The notes beneath the pieces were generated by a model, which did no database searches, had not been told where the DNA came from, and saw only the letters and a list, made by a program, of their open reading frames with translations. 20,589 nucleotides of DNA, taken from positions 1-20,589 of IMG/VR virus record IMGVR_UViG_3300034121_000831. One strand, given 5' to 3'. The stretch is from a virus. This document shows positions 13,143 to 20,589 of the stretch, one piece after another (position 1 is the first letter of the stretch; the number at the start of each line of letters is the position of its first letter). The position numbers and the translations under genes were made by a program.

Positions 13143-16100
13143 ATGCCAGCAAGTACGATTGAGTACCGGCTCCGAATCCGGAACGCGTCGACGGTTGCTA
13201 ATCCGGACGGGACGACTGACGTCGTGTCGGTGTCGTCGACGCCAGGGGGAACCAACCCCTATATCGCGAGCGAGCCAAGCGGGGACGGTCAGGAAGTCGA
13301 CCCGCTGACGGGCGCGGTGCGCACCGGATCGTACACGGTCGAGATCGTGGACGCGAACACGGGGACGGACGCGACGGGCACGATCCGGTATCTAACGGCG
13401 CTATTGGAGGACGCGGGCGCGCGTCAGCAGCTGTTGAGCCGGCGGGCGTATGTTGAGATCTCGACAAACGGCGGCGCGTTCTCGACGCTGGTCGCTGGCT
13501 ACGTGACGTCGATTCGACTGGTCAGCCCGATGCGGTACGCGGTGCAGATCGGGGACACGCGGCGCGTGGATCAGACGCAGACGATCTTTCAGGGCGGCAG
13601 TTTGCCGCCGTACACGACGCGCGGGACGCTAACCGGCGGACCGCTGACGGGCAACTGGGGGCCAGTGCAGGCGCGCGGCGGCTGGGCGTATCGCGTCACG
13701 AACGCTGGCGGCGGCAACGTGTCGCTGTCGTTTCTGTCGGGTTATATCTCCGGTCGAAACGGTCCTATCGTCACGGATTGGACAAAGGTTGAGCGTCCGG
13801 AAATTGCGGACGTGCTGACAAGTTACGAGCGGCCAAACCCGTTTGCGTTGTCTGGTGGCGGTTCTCCCTACGCGACGGCATACACGGGCACAACGTTCGA
13901 TCCGACGACAGGATCGTGGGACATCGACAGCGGCGTGGTGGCGTGGATTGGGACGGCGACGACGGCGCCAGTGCAGGTAAAAGCGCTGGTCTGTTCGTAT
14001 CCGGCAAATCCGCCGGACAACATTAGTATCGGTGTCAGCGATATTTATCTGTATTGGCCGTCGTGTCCGTACTCGACAGGGCAAACTGTCTACTGCTCAT
14101 TGTCTACATTTGAGGTGACGGAAAAAACGCCTCTGTATTTGGACGTGCATCCAGTTGACCTGACGTTAGCCATTTGGACGAACGCGCGGATTCAATACAA
14201 CGCGTCAGGCGCGTGGATCAATACCATTCGATCGCTCATTGGTGACTCGGTACTGTTGGCGTGTCGGTTTACCAGCGCGCCAATTATTGCCGACTTCCTA
14301 GAGTCGGCGGTATTTGGGCCATTTGGCATTTCGTCGCGGACGAATAGCCTCGGTGAACAGGAACTGTTTTCAACGCGCATTCGGACGTCGGCGACGCCAA
14401 CGTTGACACTTGGCGTCGCGGATATGCGATCAGCCGAGGACGTAGTCTTTGAGCTGGACGAGCGGACGGCGGTGTCACAGATCACGATGACGCAGCAGTT
14501 TATGCGGCCGGCCATACCAAACACGGGTTCAGGGCCAAGGAAGGCAGTTCCTCGGGACATTACATCGTTCCCGTTAGATGGTGTGCTGGTGTCGCCGATT
14601 ACGCAGACGGCACAATACGACGACATCAACCTCACCGTGTTTACGGGGCGCGCTGTGGACTACGCCGTCCCTGGCATGATTCATACACAGACGACGTGGG
14701 AACCGGCTGTTAGTGAACAACTGAAGGCGATTGCCGTTGGCGTGTTTGATCGGTACGGACGCGGGGCGGTGGGTGCGGACGTGCAGGTGCTCGCGGGCTC
14801 GAGCGCGTCGGCGGCGCAGATCGGGGATGAGATCTATTTCGAGGCGGCGCACTTCCCAAACAAGGGCTACCGGATCGGCGAGTCGTCGGTCGGGGCGCGC
14901 ATTATGCAAGTAGTTCGCCGGACGGAGTCGCCAAGCGGGCCAATTCTCAGGCTGTTGGATTCGGGGCTTGACGCGCAGCCGGCGACGTTGCCGTCGCTGG
15001 CTTTAGCAAAATCGGCGGGCGCGCCGACGACGACGGCGTTGTACACCATTAGCAACGCGGCAGCGCTAAACGCAAGCGGCGTGATTTCGGTACGCGTGCA
15101 ATGGGTGGCGCAATTTACGACGCCCACGGGCGCCGGCGCCGATCACGCGGTCTATGCGCCTGGGCAGATCCCGACGACGGCGGTGGCGCTGCCGGGTCAA
15201 ACAGTCGCGGGTCGACTTATTTGGGCGCGCGCGCGCTCCGAGCAGGCAGGACGGCGGCCGTCGAATTGGACGGCGTGGGGGGCCATCCCGCTCGATAATT
15301 TGCCGAGCGTAACCGGGCTGGCGGCCTCAAATATTAAGCAGACCGCAGCCACGATCGCGTGGACGAATACCAGCACGGCGTACCCGCTGATCGTGTACGC
15401 GTACCAAGGCGCGAGCGCGCCGGCGGACTGGTCGGCGTATCAGGTGGCGACGTTGCCAGCGGGGTCGACGTCCACGGCGGTCCGATCGCTGACGGGGCCG
15501 AGCATTGCGTGGCGGCTTGGCGTCGCGTACGACGGTCCCGGCGCGGTCGGGCCGGTTGTGTCGGTGGCGGTGACGACGAACAGCACGACGGACGCATCGA
15601 CGCGGCCGGCGGGTCTCGCGGTGATCCCTGGCGTCGACGACGTCACGCTTGAGCAGGGCGTGGCGCTGGCCATGTGGGCAAGCGACCAGACGCTCGACTT
15701 GGTGATCGAGCGGAGCACGACGAGCGGGTCGGGGTTTGCGCAGATCGCGCGCGTCGCGGGGTCGACGCCGACGTATGCGGATGCGCTGCCGCGGAACGGG
15801 ATAACGTATTACTACCGGATCGCGCACGCGTTGGGCGGGTTCGCGCTGTCGACGTACAGCCAAGAGGTGAGCGCGATCGCGCGCGGCGTGCCGCGGGATA
15901 TGGTGCGGCCGGACGCGGTCACGCCGGTCGTTCAGGTGACGACGGCCGAGGCGTCGGGGACGGCAACGGTGACGCTCGCGGTGACCGATCCGCAGGGGCG
16001 GGTGGCCGAGGTCCGGTTCCGGCATCGGACGGGGGGCGGGGCGTACTCGGCGTGGACGGTAGATACAAGCGTGCCGTACGCGTATAGCGCGGCCATCCCG

Positions 16101-18626
16101 GCGACGGGGTTCGTCGATATCCAATACGAGGTGAACGGGTACACGGCGGCGGGCGAATACGGGCTGCTCGCGGGCGGGACGGAATCGTTTGACCAAGGCA
16201 CGTCGAGCGATATGGTGTCGGTGGTCGGTACGTTCAGCGCGGCCGGCGTGTTTACGCTGGCAATCAGTGCGGACTCCGACACGGCGTCGCTGCGGTTCGC
16301 CACGTCCACGTCCTCGCAGCCGACGCTGGCGACGACGCAGGCCGCGACAGCGCAGAACACGCGGAACTACACGACGACGCTTGCGGGTCCGTTCGCGGCG
16401 GGGACGACAGTGTTCGTGTCGGTACTCGGGTACACGGCGGTGAGCGGCGGCGGTGCGGAGTCGGTGCTGTTCCAGTATTCGTTTATTCGGGACGGCGGGA
16501 TTTTGTACACGCAGTGTATTGCCACGGCAGGCACGTCGAGCGCGACGCAGATCGTGGTCACGGTCACGGCCACGGCGCCAACGGGAACGCCGACGGTGCA
16601 GCTGGTTGCGGTCACGGGCTCTGCTGTTCTTCCCGTTGGTGGCGGGGCGGCTATCGGGGTGCCGGTCGCGTCGGGATCAAGCTGGACGTTTAACCGCGGC
16701 GACGCACTGGGTCAGCCAGGTGGCGCACAATTTCGCGCAGTTTTGGGGGCGGCGCAGTCGGACGACGACTTTATCGAGATCCCAGAGAAGGGCCGGGATA
16801 CGACGTATCTCGCGAGCCGCGCGCGCGTCTTAAGTACCAGCAACACGGAAGTCGTGGTGCGGTACGCGGTGCTTGACAAGTACTCGCAGCTCACGTCCAC
16901 GATTACGTATACCGCCATGGGCGTCGGGGCGATCACGCCGTTATCGTGGCCAACCGTGCTGGCGGCCGTCGGGGACAGTTTTACCGTGCCGGAATCACTC
17001 AGCACCTACATCGACTTCACGATCCAGCGGCCGGCGTTTCAGGCGGGCGCGGGTCGGGTGATCTTTATGGCCGCGGCGACCGGCCGCGTGAGTGACACGG
17101 ACTCCGTCGACGTGCCGGCGGTTGAGCAGGACACGCGGTTCGCGCAGTGCCTAGCGGTGATGGCGACCTCGACGGCGTCCACGGTGACCGTCACGGTGAC
17201 GGGGTCGGCGGTCGGCGGTACTCCGACGGTGCAGCTGGTCGCGGTGACGGGGTCGGCGGTAAAAAATCCAAGTTCGCCAAACGTCGGTGTACCGCAACCG
17301 TCTGGCACACAGTGGACCTTTACGCGAGGCGCGGCGCTCGGTCAGCCTGGCGGCGCGCAGTTCCGCGCCGTGCTTGCTGGCACGCAATCTGACGACGACT
17401 TCATCGAGGTGCCGGAGCAGGGCCGGGATACAACGTATCTGGCCAGCCGCGCGCGGGTGACGGGGACGACGGACACGACGGTGACCGTGCGATATGCGGT
17501 CGCAGATCCGTACCCGCAGGGGAGTAACTCGGTTACCGTCAGTTATCAATCGTTAGGGGTAACCAGTGTGTTGCCAGCGAGCGGCGGCACATTGACGCCG
17601 GTGGCGACGCTGACGGAAGCGTTTGGCACTTACATCGACTACACCATTGGTCGGCCGGCGTTTGGTGCGGGCACGGGGCGAGTGACATACACCGCGACGG
17701 CATCCGGCCGCGTGTCGGATTCGGACGCGGTTGACGTGCCGGCGCAGGAGCGGGACACCATTAATCTGCTGAGTCGCGCGCGGATCTTTTCGCAGAACGC
17801 GACGCAGATGGTCATCCGGTATGCCGTCGCGACGCCGGTGGCGCTCTCGCCGAACACGGCCACGATTACCTATATCACGGAAGGGCTGTCAGGGATTTTG
17901 CCAGGCTCGCCGCAAACCGTGACGCCGGAAACCAATACCGTGATTACGGAGTCGGGCGTGAGTTATGTGGATTTCACGGTGCCGCGACCGATCCCAACGG
18001 CCACGCCGGGGCGCATCACGTTTCAGGCGACGGCGACGGGTCGGACCGCGAGCAGCGACGCGGTCGACGTGTCCGCGCAGGATATTGTCGGGCCGAGTCT
18101 TTCCGTCGTGACGACGCCAAGCGCGTCGGTGTACACGATGCTGGTCACCTATATCGGGACGATTAGCTATTCGCTGGACGGGGTAGCGCAGTCGACGGCG
18201 GGGTGGGCGTCGCCGTATGGCTTGGTCGTGAGCCGGAACGAGTTCCTTGGGGCGACGCAGATCGTCGCGTTGTCGGCAACCCGGAGCGGGTCCACGGTCT
18301 CCGAAACGGTGAACGTGCCGCCCAAAGACAACGCGGGCGCCACGATTACGATCGGCACGCAGTCGGCCGACCAACCTAGCAACCTTTATACGTTTACGTG
18401 GTCCACGTCTGGGATGCCAACCGGGACGACGTACGATTTAACGTATACGACGACGACGACAGCCGGGGACGTTGAACAGGGGACGTTGAATAATCAGACG
18501 TCGCCGGTCAACGTCTACTCAGGGTATTCGATTGGGTCGAGCCCGCGGTACCAGATGACAGTCACGGCGATTAAATCGGGCACGCTGGTTCTAGTGAAAA
18601 GTCGGTCAGGCACGTTCTTTACCTAA
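13143..18626 (+). CDS. Large tail tip / central fibre protein (1827 aa) with FN3-like and tandem repeat domains
   Basis: Largest gene in the window, placed where Tal/gpJ-type hub and host-recognition proteins lie. Residues ~1-650 look like a hub: a strand-rich N-terminus (SYTVEIVDANTG, YVEISTNGGAFSTLVAGYVT), and a later part resembling hub domains (AVSEQLKAIAVGVFDRYGRG, IGDEIYFEAAHFPNKGYRIG). Then come two FN3-like domains (~719-815 and ~821-918), two further Ig-like domains (~920-1120), and tandem repeats: X (~1122-1219), Y (~1220-1330), X (~1332-1429), Y (~1430-1538), Y (~1539-1647). The last ~180 residues are again Ig-like, Ser/Thr-rich and lack a recognisable receptor-binding or enzyme domain. 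GGAGA precedes the ATG. Codon use shifts along the gene. Confidence 0.8.
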   Translation: MPASTIEYRLRIRNASTVANPDGTTDVVSVSSTPGGTNPYIASEPSGDGQEVDPLTGAVRTGSYTVEIVDANTGTDATGTIRYLTALLEDAGARQQLLSRRAYVEISTNGGAFSTLVAGYVTSIRLVSPMRYAVQIGDTRRVDQTQTIFQGGSLPPYTTRGTLTGGPLTGNWGPVQARGGWAYRVTNAGGGNVSLSFLSGYISGRNGPIVTDWTKVERPEIADVLTSYERPNPFALSGGGSPYATAYTGTTFDPTTGSWDIDSGVVAWIGTATTAPVQVKALVCSYPANPPDNISIGVSDIYLYWPSCPYSTGQTVYCSLSTFEVTEKTPLYLDVHPVDLTLAIWTNARIQYNASGAWINTIRSLIGDSVLLACRFTSAPIIADFLESAVFGPFGISSRTNSLGEQELFSTRIRTSATPTLTLGVADMRSAEDVVFELDERTAVSQITMTQQFMRPAIPNTGSGPRKAVPRDITSFPLDGVLVSPITQTAQYDDINLTVFTGRAVDYAVPGMIHTQTTWEPAVSEQLKAIAVGVFDRYGRGAVGADVQVLAGSSASAAQIGDEIYFEAAHFPNKGYRIGESSVGARIMQVVRRTESPSGPILRLLDSGLDAQPATLPSLALAKSAGAPTTTALYTISNAAALNASGVISVRVQWVAQFTTPTGAGADHAVYAPGQIPTTAVALPGQTVAGRLIWARARSEQAGRRPSNWTAWGAIPLDNLPSVTGLAASNIKQTAATIAWTNTSTAYPLIVYAYQGASAPADWSAYQVATLPAGSTSTAVRSLTGPSIAWRLGVAYDGPGAVGPVVSVAVTTNSTTDASTRPAGLAVIPGVDDVTLEQGVALAMWASDQTLDLVIERSTTSGSGFAQIARVAGSTPTYADALPRNGITYYYRIAHALGGFALSTYSQEVSAIARGVPRDMVRPDAVTPVVQVTTAEASGTATVTLAVTDPQGRVAEVRFRHRTGGGAYSAWTVDTSVPYAYSAAIPATGFVDIQYEVNGYTAAGEYGLLAGGTESFDQGTSSDMVSVVGTFSAAGVFTLAISADSDTASLRFATSTSSQPTLATTQAATAQNTRNYTTTLAGPFAAGTTVFVSVLGYTAVSGGGAESVLFQYSFIRDGGILYTQCIATAGTSSATQIVVTVTATAPTGTPTVQLVAVTGSAVLPVGGGAAIGVPVASGSSWTFNRGDALGQPGGAQFRAVLGAAQSDDDFIEIPEKGRDTTYLASRARVLSTSNTEVVVRYAVLDKYSQLTSTITYTAMGVGAITPLSWPTVLAAVGDSFTVPESLSTYIDFTIQRPAFQAGAGRVIFMAAATGRVSDTDSVDVPAVEQDTRFAQCLAVMATSTASTVTVTVTGSAVGGTPTVQLVAVTGSAVKNPSSPNVGVPQPSGTQWTFTRGAALGQPGGAQFRAVLAGTQSDDDFIEVPEQGRDTTYLASRARVTGTTDTTVTVRYAVADPYPQGSNSVTVSYQSLGVTSVLPASGGTLTPVATLTEAFGTYIDYTIGRPAFGAGTGRVTYTATASGRVSDSDAVDVPAQERDTINLLSRARIFSQNATQMVIRYAVATPVALSPNTATITYITEGLSGILPGSPQTVTPETNTVITESGVSYVDFTVPRPIPTATPGRITFQATATGRTASSDAVDVSAQDIVGPSLSVVTTPSASVYTMLVTYIGTISYSLDGVAQSTAGWASPYGLVVSRNEFLGATQIVALSATRSGSTVSETVNVPPKDNAGATITIGTQSADQPSNLYTFTWSTSGMPTGTTYDLTYTTTTTAGDVEQGTLNNQTSPVNVYSGYSIGSSPRYQMTVTAIKSGTLVLVKSRSGTFFT
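16503..18083 (+). repeat. Tandem domain repeats in the tail tip protein (X-Y-X-Y-Y)
   Basis: X units begin near 16503 and 17133, a 630-bp offset, and share TPTVQLVAVTGSAV, then ALGQPGGAQFRAVL and QSDDDFIE. Y units begin near 16800, 17430 and 17757; they share SRAR, VRYAV, and the strand YIDFT/YIDYT followed by RPAF (Y3 diverges to YVDFTVPRP), and end in D-[AS]-VDV-[PS]-A. DNA similarity between the two X units is easily seen by eye, for example at 16590-16620 against 17220-17250. Confidence 0.85.
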
Positions 18627-18659
18627 GCGGGCTCACCTTTGATGCAGGAGGCGCACCGG

Positions 18660-19778
18660 ATGCGGCTTCATGTACTTGGCATACCTCACACGGTCACGGA
18701 CGCGGCGTGGTCGCATTGCGCCTTCACGCAGAAGGTTCGGCGGCTGGCGCCGATGTTGCGCGCGTTCGGGCATCACGTCACGCATTACGGCGTGGGCGGC
18801 TCGAGCGCGGGCGCGGACGTCGACGTGGTGCTTATGGATCAGGACGAGCACCAGCGGCTGCTCGGGCATCCGTACGAGCACGGCACGGCGTTCTACGGCG
18901 CGGACGCGGTCGACGGGAACGACTGCTACCGGCAGTGGAACCATTACGCGCGCGAGGAGCTGCGCGAGCGGGTGCAGCCGGGCGACTTGATCTTGTGTCC
19001 GTTCGGGCACGCGCACGGCGCCGCGGTCCGGGGGCTCCCGGTGCTGGCGGCCGGGGCGGGCGCGATCGAGTCGGGGATCGGGTATTTCGAGACGATGCTC
19101 CCTTGGCGGGTCTACGAATCGTACGCGGTCCGGCACGCGGTGATGGCAAAAGAGGGCCGGTACGGGGTCACGGTAGAGTCGAACCGGCTCGAGTTCGTGG
19201 CGCCCAATTACTACGAGCCGACGGAATGGCCGGCGGGCGAGTGGATGGACCGATCGGGCGCGCCGGTCGTCTTCCTCGGGCGGCTGACGGAGGGCAAGGG
19301 GGTGCCGATCGTGCTCGATGTGGCGCGGCGGCGGACGGACGTGTTGTTTGTCCTGGCGGGTCAGGGCGACATCGACGCGTTCGGCGAGCTGCCGTCAAAC
19401 GTCACGTACCTTGGCGCGATCGGGCAGGAGCGCGCGGCGCTGTTGGGGTCGGCGCGGGCGATCATTGCACCGTCGCGGTATTGCGAGCCGTTCGGGGGCG
19501 CGGTCGTTGAGGCGGCGATGTGCGGCACGCCGGCGATTACGTCTGACTTCGGCGCGTTCGCGGAGACGGTGCAACACGGGATTACGGGCATCCGCGCGCA
19601 GACGCTCAACCAGTTCGCGTCGGCCGTCGACAAGGTGCTCGAGCTCGATCGCGGGTATATCCGAGCGCGAGCGATTCGGTTGTATTCGATCCCGAAGGTG
19701 GGCCGGATCTATGACGATCTGTTGACGGTCTGCGCGGAGCGGCTGGAGTCGGGGACGTTCCCGGCGGCCGGATGGTAA
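18660..19778 (+). CDS. Glycosyltransferase, GT4-like
   Basis: A 372-residue GT-B glycosyltransferase that would transfer a sugar from a nucleotide donor. It opens MRLHVLGIPHTVTDAAWSHC then AFTQKVRRLAPMLRAFGHHV, the acceptor-side Rossmann start, and has the C-terminal donor domain with VVFLGRLTEGKGVPIVLDVA, LFVLAGQGDI and the E-x7-E motif region SRYCEPFGGAVVEAAMCGTP (Glu at EPFGG and VVEA), followed by TSDFGAFAETVQHG. I chose ATG 18660 because AGGAGG at 18646-18651 is placed ideally; a TTG at 18639 and ATG at 18642 would add seven or fewer residues and lack a site. Homologues of this opening are common in environmental phage contigs, as I recall. Located between tail fibre and lysis genes, its substrate may be a tail or capsid protein. 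Confidence 0.88.
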   Translation: MRLHVLGIPHTVTDAAWSHCAFTQKVRRLAPMLRAFGHHVTHYGVGGSSAGADVDVVLMDQDEHQRLLGHPYEHGTAFYGADAVDGNDCYRQWNHYAREELRERVQPGDLILCPFGHAHGAAVRGLPVLAAGAGAIESGIGYFETMLPWRVYESYAVRHAVMAKEGRYGVTVESNRLEFVAPNYYEPTEWPAGEWMDRSGAPVVFLGRLTEGKGVPIVLDVARRRTDVLFVLAGQGDIDAFGELPSNVTYLGAIGQERAALLGSARAIIAPSRYCEPFGGAVVEAAMCGTPAITSDFGAFAETVQHGITGIRAQTLNQFASAVDKVLELDRGYIRARAIRLYSIPKVGRIYDDLLTVCAERLESGTFPAAGW

Positions 19779-20152
19779 CGCGCGGCCAGCTGTCAATGCA
19801 GCCGTTGGCTCCGGTCGAGATCGGTAGCAGATTTCGGCGCACGGGGTCGGGACATTCACCATTGACGACGACGCGCATGGCATTTCACGTGGAACAGACA
19901 GTGCCGGCGCTGGTCGCCGCGATCGCGGGCACGGGCACGTACGGGTTGCAGGCGGCGAATACGGCCGCCAATCCGATCCCGTATTTGACGCTCGGCATGA
20001 CGGTGGTGTCGGTGATCGTCGCCGGCGCGGTGGCATGGGGTGTCCAGAAAGCGGACAGCCGGCGCACGCGGGCCGATGTGGAAAAGTTATCGGCGCTGAT
20101 GTTGGAGACGGTGCAAAGATTGTCTCGGATCGAGGCCAAGCTCGAGCGATGA
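19772..20152 (+). CDS. Candidate holin: small membrane protein with cytoplasmic coiled coil
   Basis: The visible features are a moderately hydrophobic segment (TVPALVAAIAGTGTYGLQA), a clear transmembrane helix (IPYLTLGMTVVSVIVAGAVAW) and a charged heptad C-terminus (ADVEKLSALMLETVQRLSRI). Size, one-to-two helices and position directly before the endolysin fit a holin. The outermost ATG at 19772 overlaps the glycosyltransferase stop and gives 126 residues, but the first ~35 are Arg/Thr/Ser-rich and unconvincing; ATG 19877 (MAFHVEQTVP, 91 residues) is a strong alternative. Neither has a good ribosome site. The stop overlaps the endolysin ATG (ATGA). A spanin-like or other membrane protein cannot be excluded. 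Confidence 0.6.
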   Translation: MVTRGQLSMQPLAPVEIGSRFRRTGSGHSPLTTTRMAFHVEQTVPALVAAIAGTGTYGLQAANTAANPIPYLTLGMTVVSVIVAGAVAWGVQKADSRRTRADVEKLSALMLETVQRLSRIEAKLER

Positions 20153-20589
20153 CGCGGCGCGGTACAGTGCCGGCGGAGGTGCGGCCGGTGCGGGATCTCG
20201 CGGTGCTGGCGCCGAAGTTCCGGTCGGCTCTGGAGCGGGTGCTTGCGACGATGCGCGGGCTCGGGTTCGCGCCGGTCGTCATCGAGACGCTGCGAAGCGG
20301 CGAGCGGCAGCGGTACTTGCACGGCTTCGGGCGCGCGTACGACGACGGCCGCGGCGTGGTGACGCACAGCGCGGACTGGGATGAGACGTGGCACGGGTAC
20401 GGGCTCGCGGCCGACGTGGTATGCGGCAACGCGTTCTGGGCGGCTACGCCGGAGTTCTGGTCAGCGTTGGGTCGGGCGTGCGCGCGCGAGCGGTTACGGT
20501 GGGGCGGCGATTGGGACGGCGACGGCGACAGCCGCGACGAGCGGTTCCTTGATCGGCCGCACGTCCAGTGGGGGCCGCCAATGCGGCGG
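20149..20589 (+). CDS. Endolysin, peptidase M15 (D-Ala-D-Ala carboxypeptidase / Ala-Glu endopeptidase type), partial
   Basis: Starts at ATG 20149 (ATGA overlap) and is open to the window end (147 codons). The translation carries the M15 zinc-peptidase signature: a conserved Arg/Ser-Gly-Glu-Arg-Gln segment (TLRSGERQRYLHGFGRAY), the zinc-ligand motif HGYGLAADVV (His and Asp ligands), then RLRWGGDW and RPHVQW, providing the third ligand His. It should cut peptidoglycan peptide stems for host lysis. Between WGGDW and RPHVQW lies an acidic loop DGDGDSRDE that could bind Ca2+, as in the T5 endolysin, which is calcium regulated. Only the far C-terminus may be missing. No signal peptide, so release would need the holin. 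Confidence 0.88.
   Translation, partial: MTRRGTVPAEVRPVRDLAVLAPKFRSALERVLATMRGLGFAPVVIETLRSGERQRYLHGFGRAYDDGRGVVTHSADWDETWHGYGLAADVVCGNAFWAATPEFWSALGRACARERLRWGGDWDGDGDSRDERFLDRPHVQWGPPMRR

Noticed and set aside
18639-18659. TTG 18639 or ATG 18642 as the start of the second glycosyltransferase
   Set aside because: The AGGAGG at 18646-18651 would lie within the coding region; it is ideally spaced for ATG 18660, which also begins the conserved first strand.
1-20589. tRNA genes, integrase, attachment sites or insertion sequences
   Set aside because: No cloverleaf-like segment, recombinase motif or terminal inverted repeats with a transposase were found on reading both strands.

Overview
The window is one continuous, plus-strand structural and lysis module of a tailed double-stranded DNA bacteriophage (or prophage). 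It has an HK97-type head and a long non-contractile, siphovirus-like tail. The DNA is GC-rich: one hand-counted line at 4501-4560 is 78% GC. G/C is strongly preferred at third codon positions, and genes are packed with ATGA, GTGA, TGATG or TAATG overlaps. Several genes have good Shine-Dalgarno sequences, for example AGGAGG before 18660, so the host is a GC-rich bacterium that uses canonical initiation. The sequence does not let me name the host.

Head region (1-4490): the last codons of an upstream gene, by position probably the portal; an HK97-family prohead protease; the HK97-fold major capsid protein; a GT-B glycosyltransferase with an extra N-terminal domain that overlaps the capsid gene; then the head-tail adaptor (HK97 gp6-like) and the head-closure/stopper protein.

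Accessory block (4490-8439): this lies between the stopper and the HK97 gp10-like tail-completion protein, two genes that are often close neighbours. It holds seven small or mid-sized genes, mostly beta-rich. One encodes fifteen perfect-length 22-residue repeats. The gaps between genes here are wider than elsewhere and contain strong RNA hairpins. Decoration or fibre proteins are the most economical guess.

Tail region (8436-18626): gp10-like protein, tail terminator, major tail tube protein, a tail assembly chaperone pair joined by a clear -1 frameshift site (A AAA AAC at 10305-10311, followed by a GC hairpin), a 647-residue tape measure protein, a small distal-tail-like protein, and an 1827-residue tail tip/fibre protein ending in FN3/Ig-like domains and long tandem repeats.

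Lysis region (18627-20589): a second glycosyltransferase of the GT4 type, a small one-to-two-helix membrane protein (candidate holin), and a peptidase M15-type endolysin cut off by the window end.

The most interesting material is the 22-residue repeat protein with its internal super-repeat, the two glycosyltransferases embedded in virion gene blocks (possible virion glycosylation), the frameshift cassette, and the hairpins placed directly after stop codons. No tRNA, CRISPR array, insertion sequence or integrase was seen. No gene-free stretch longer than about 120 bases exists.
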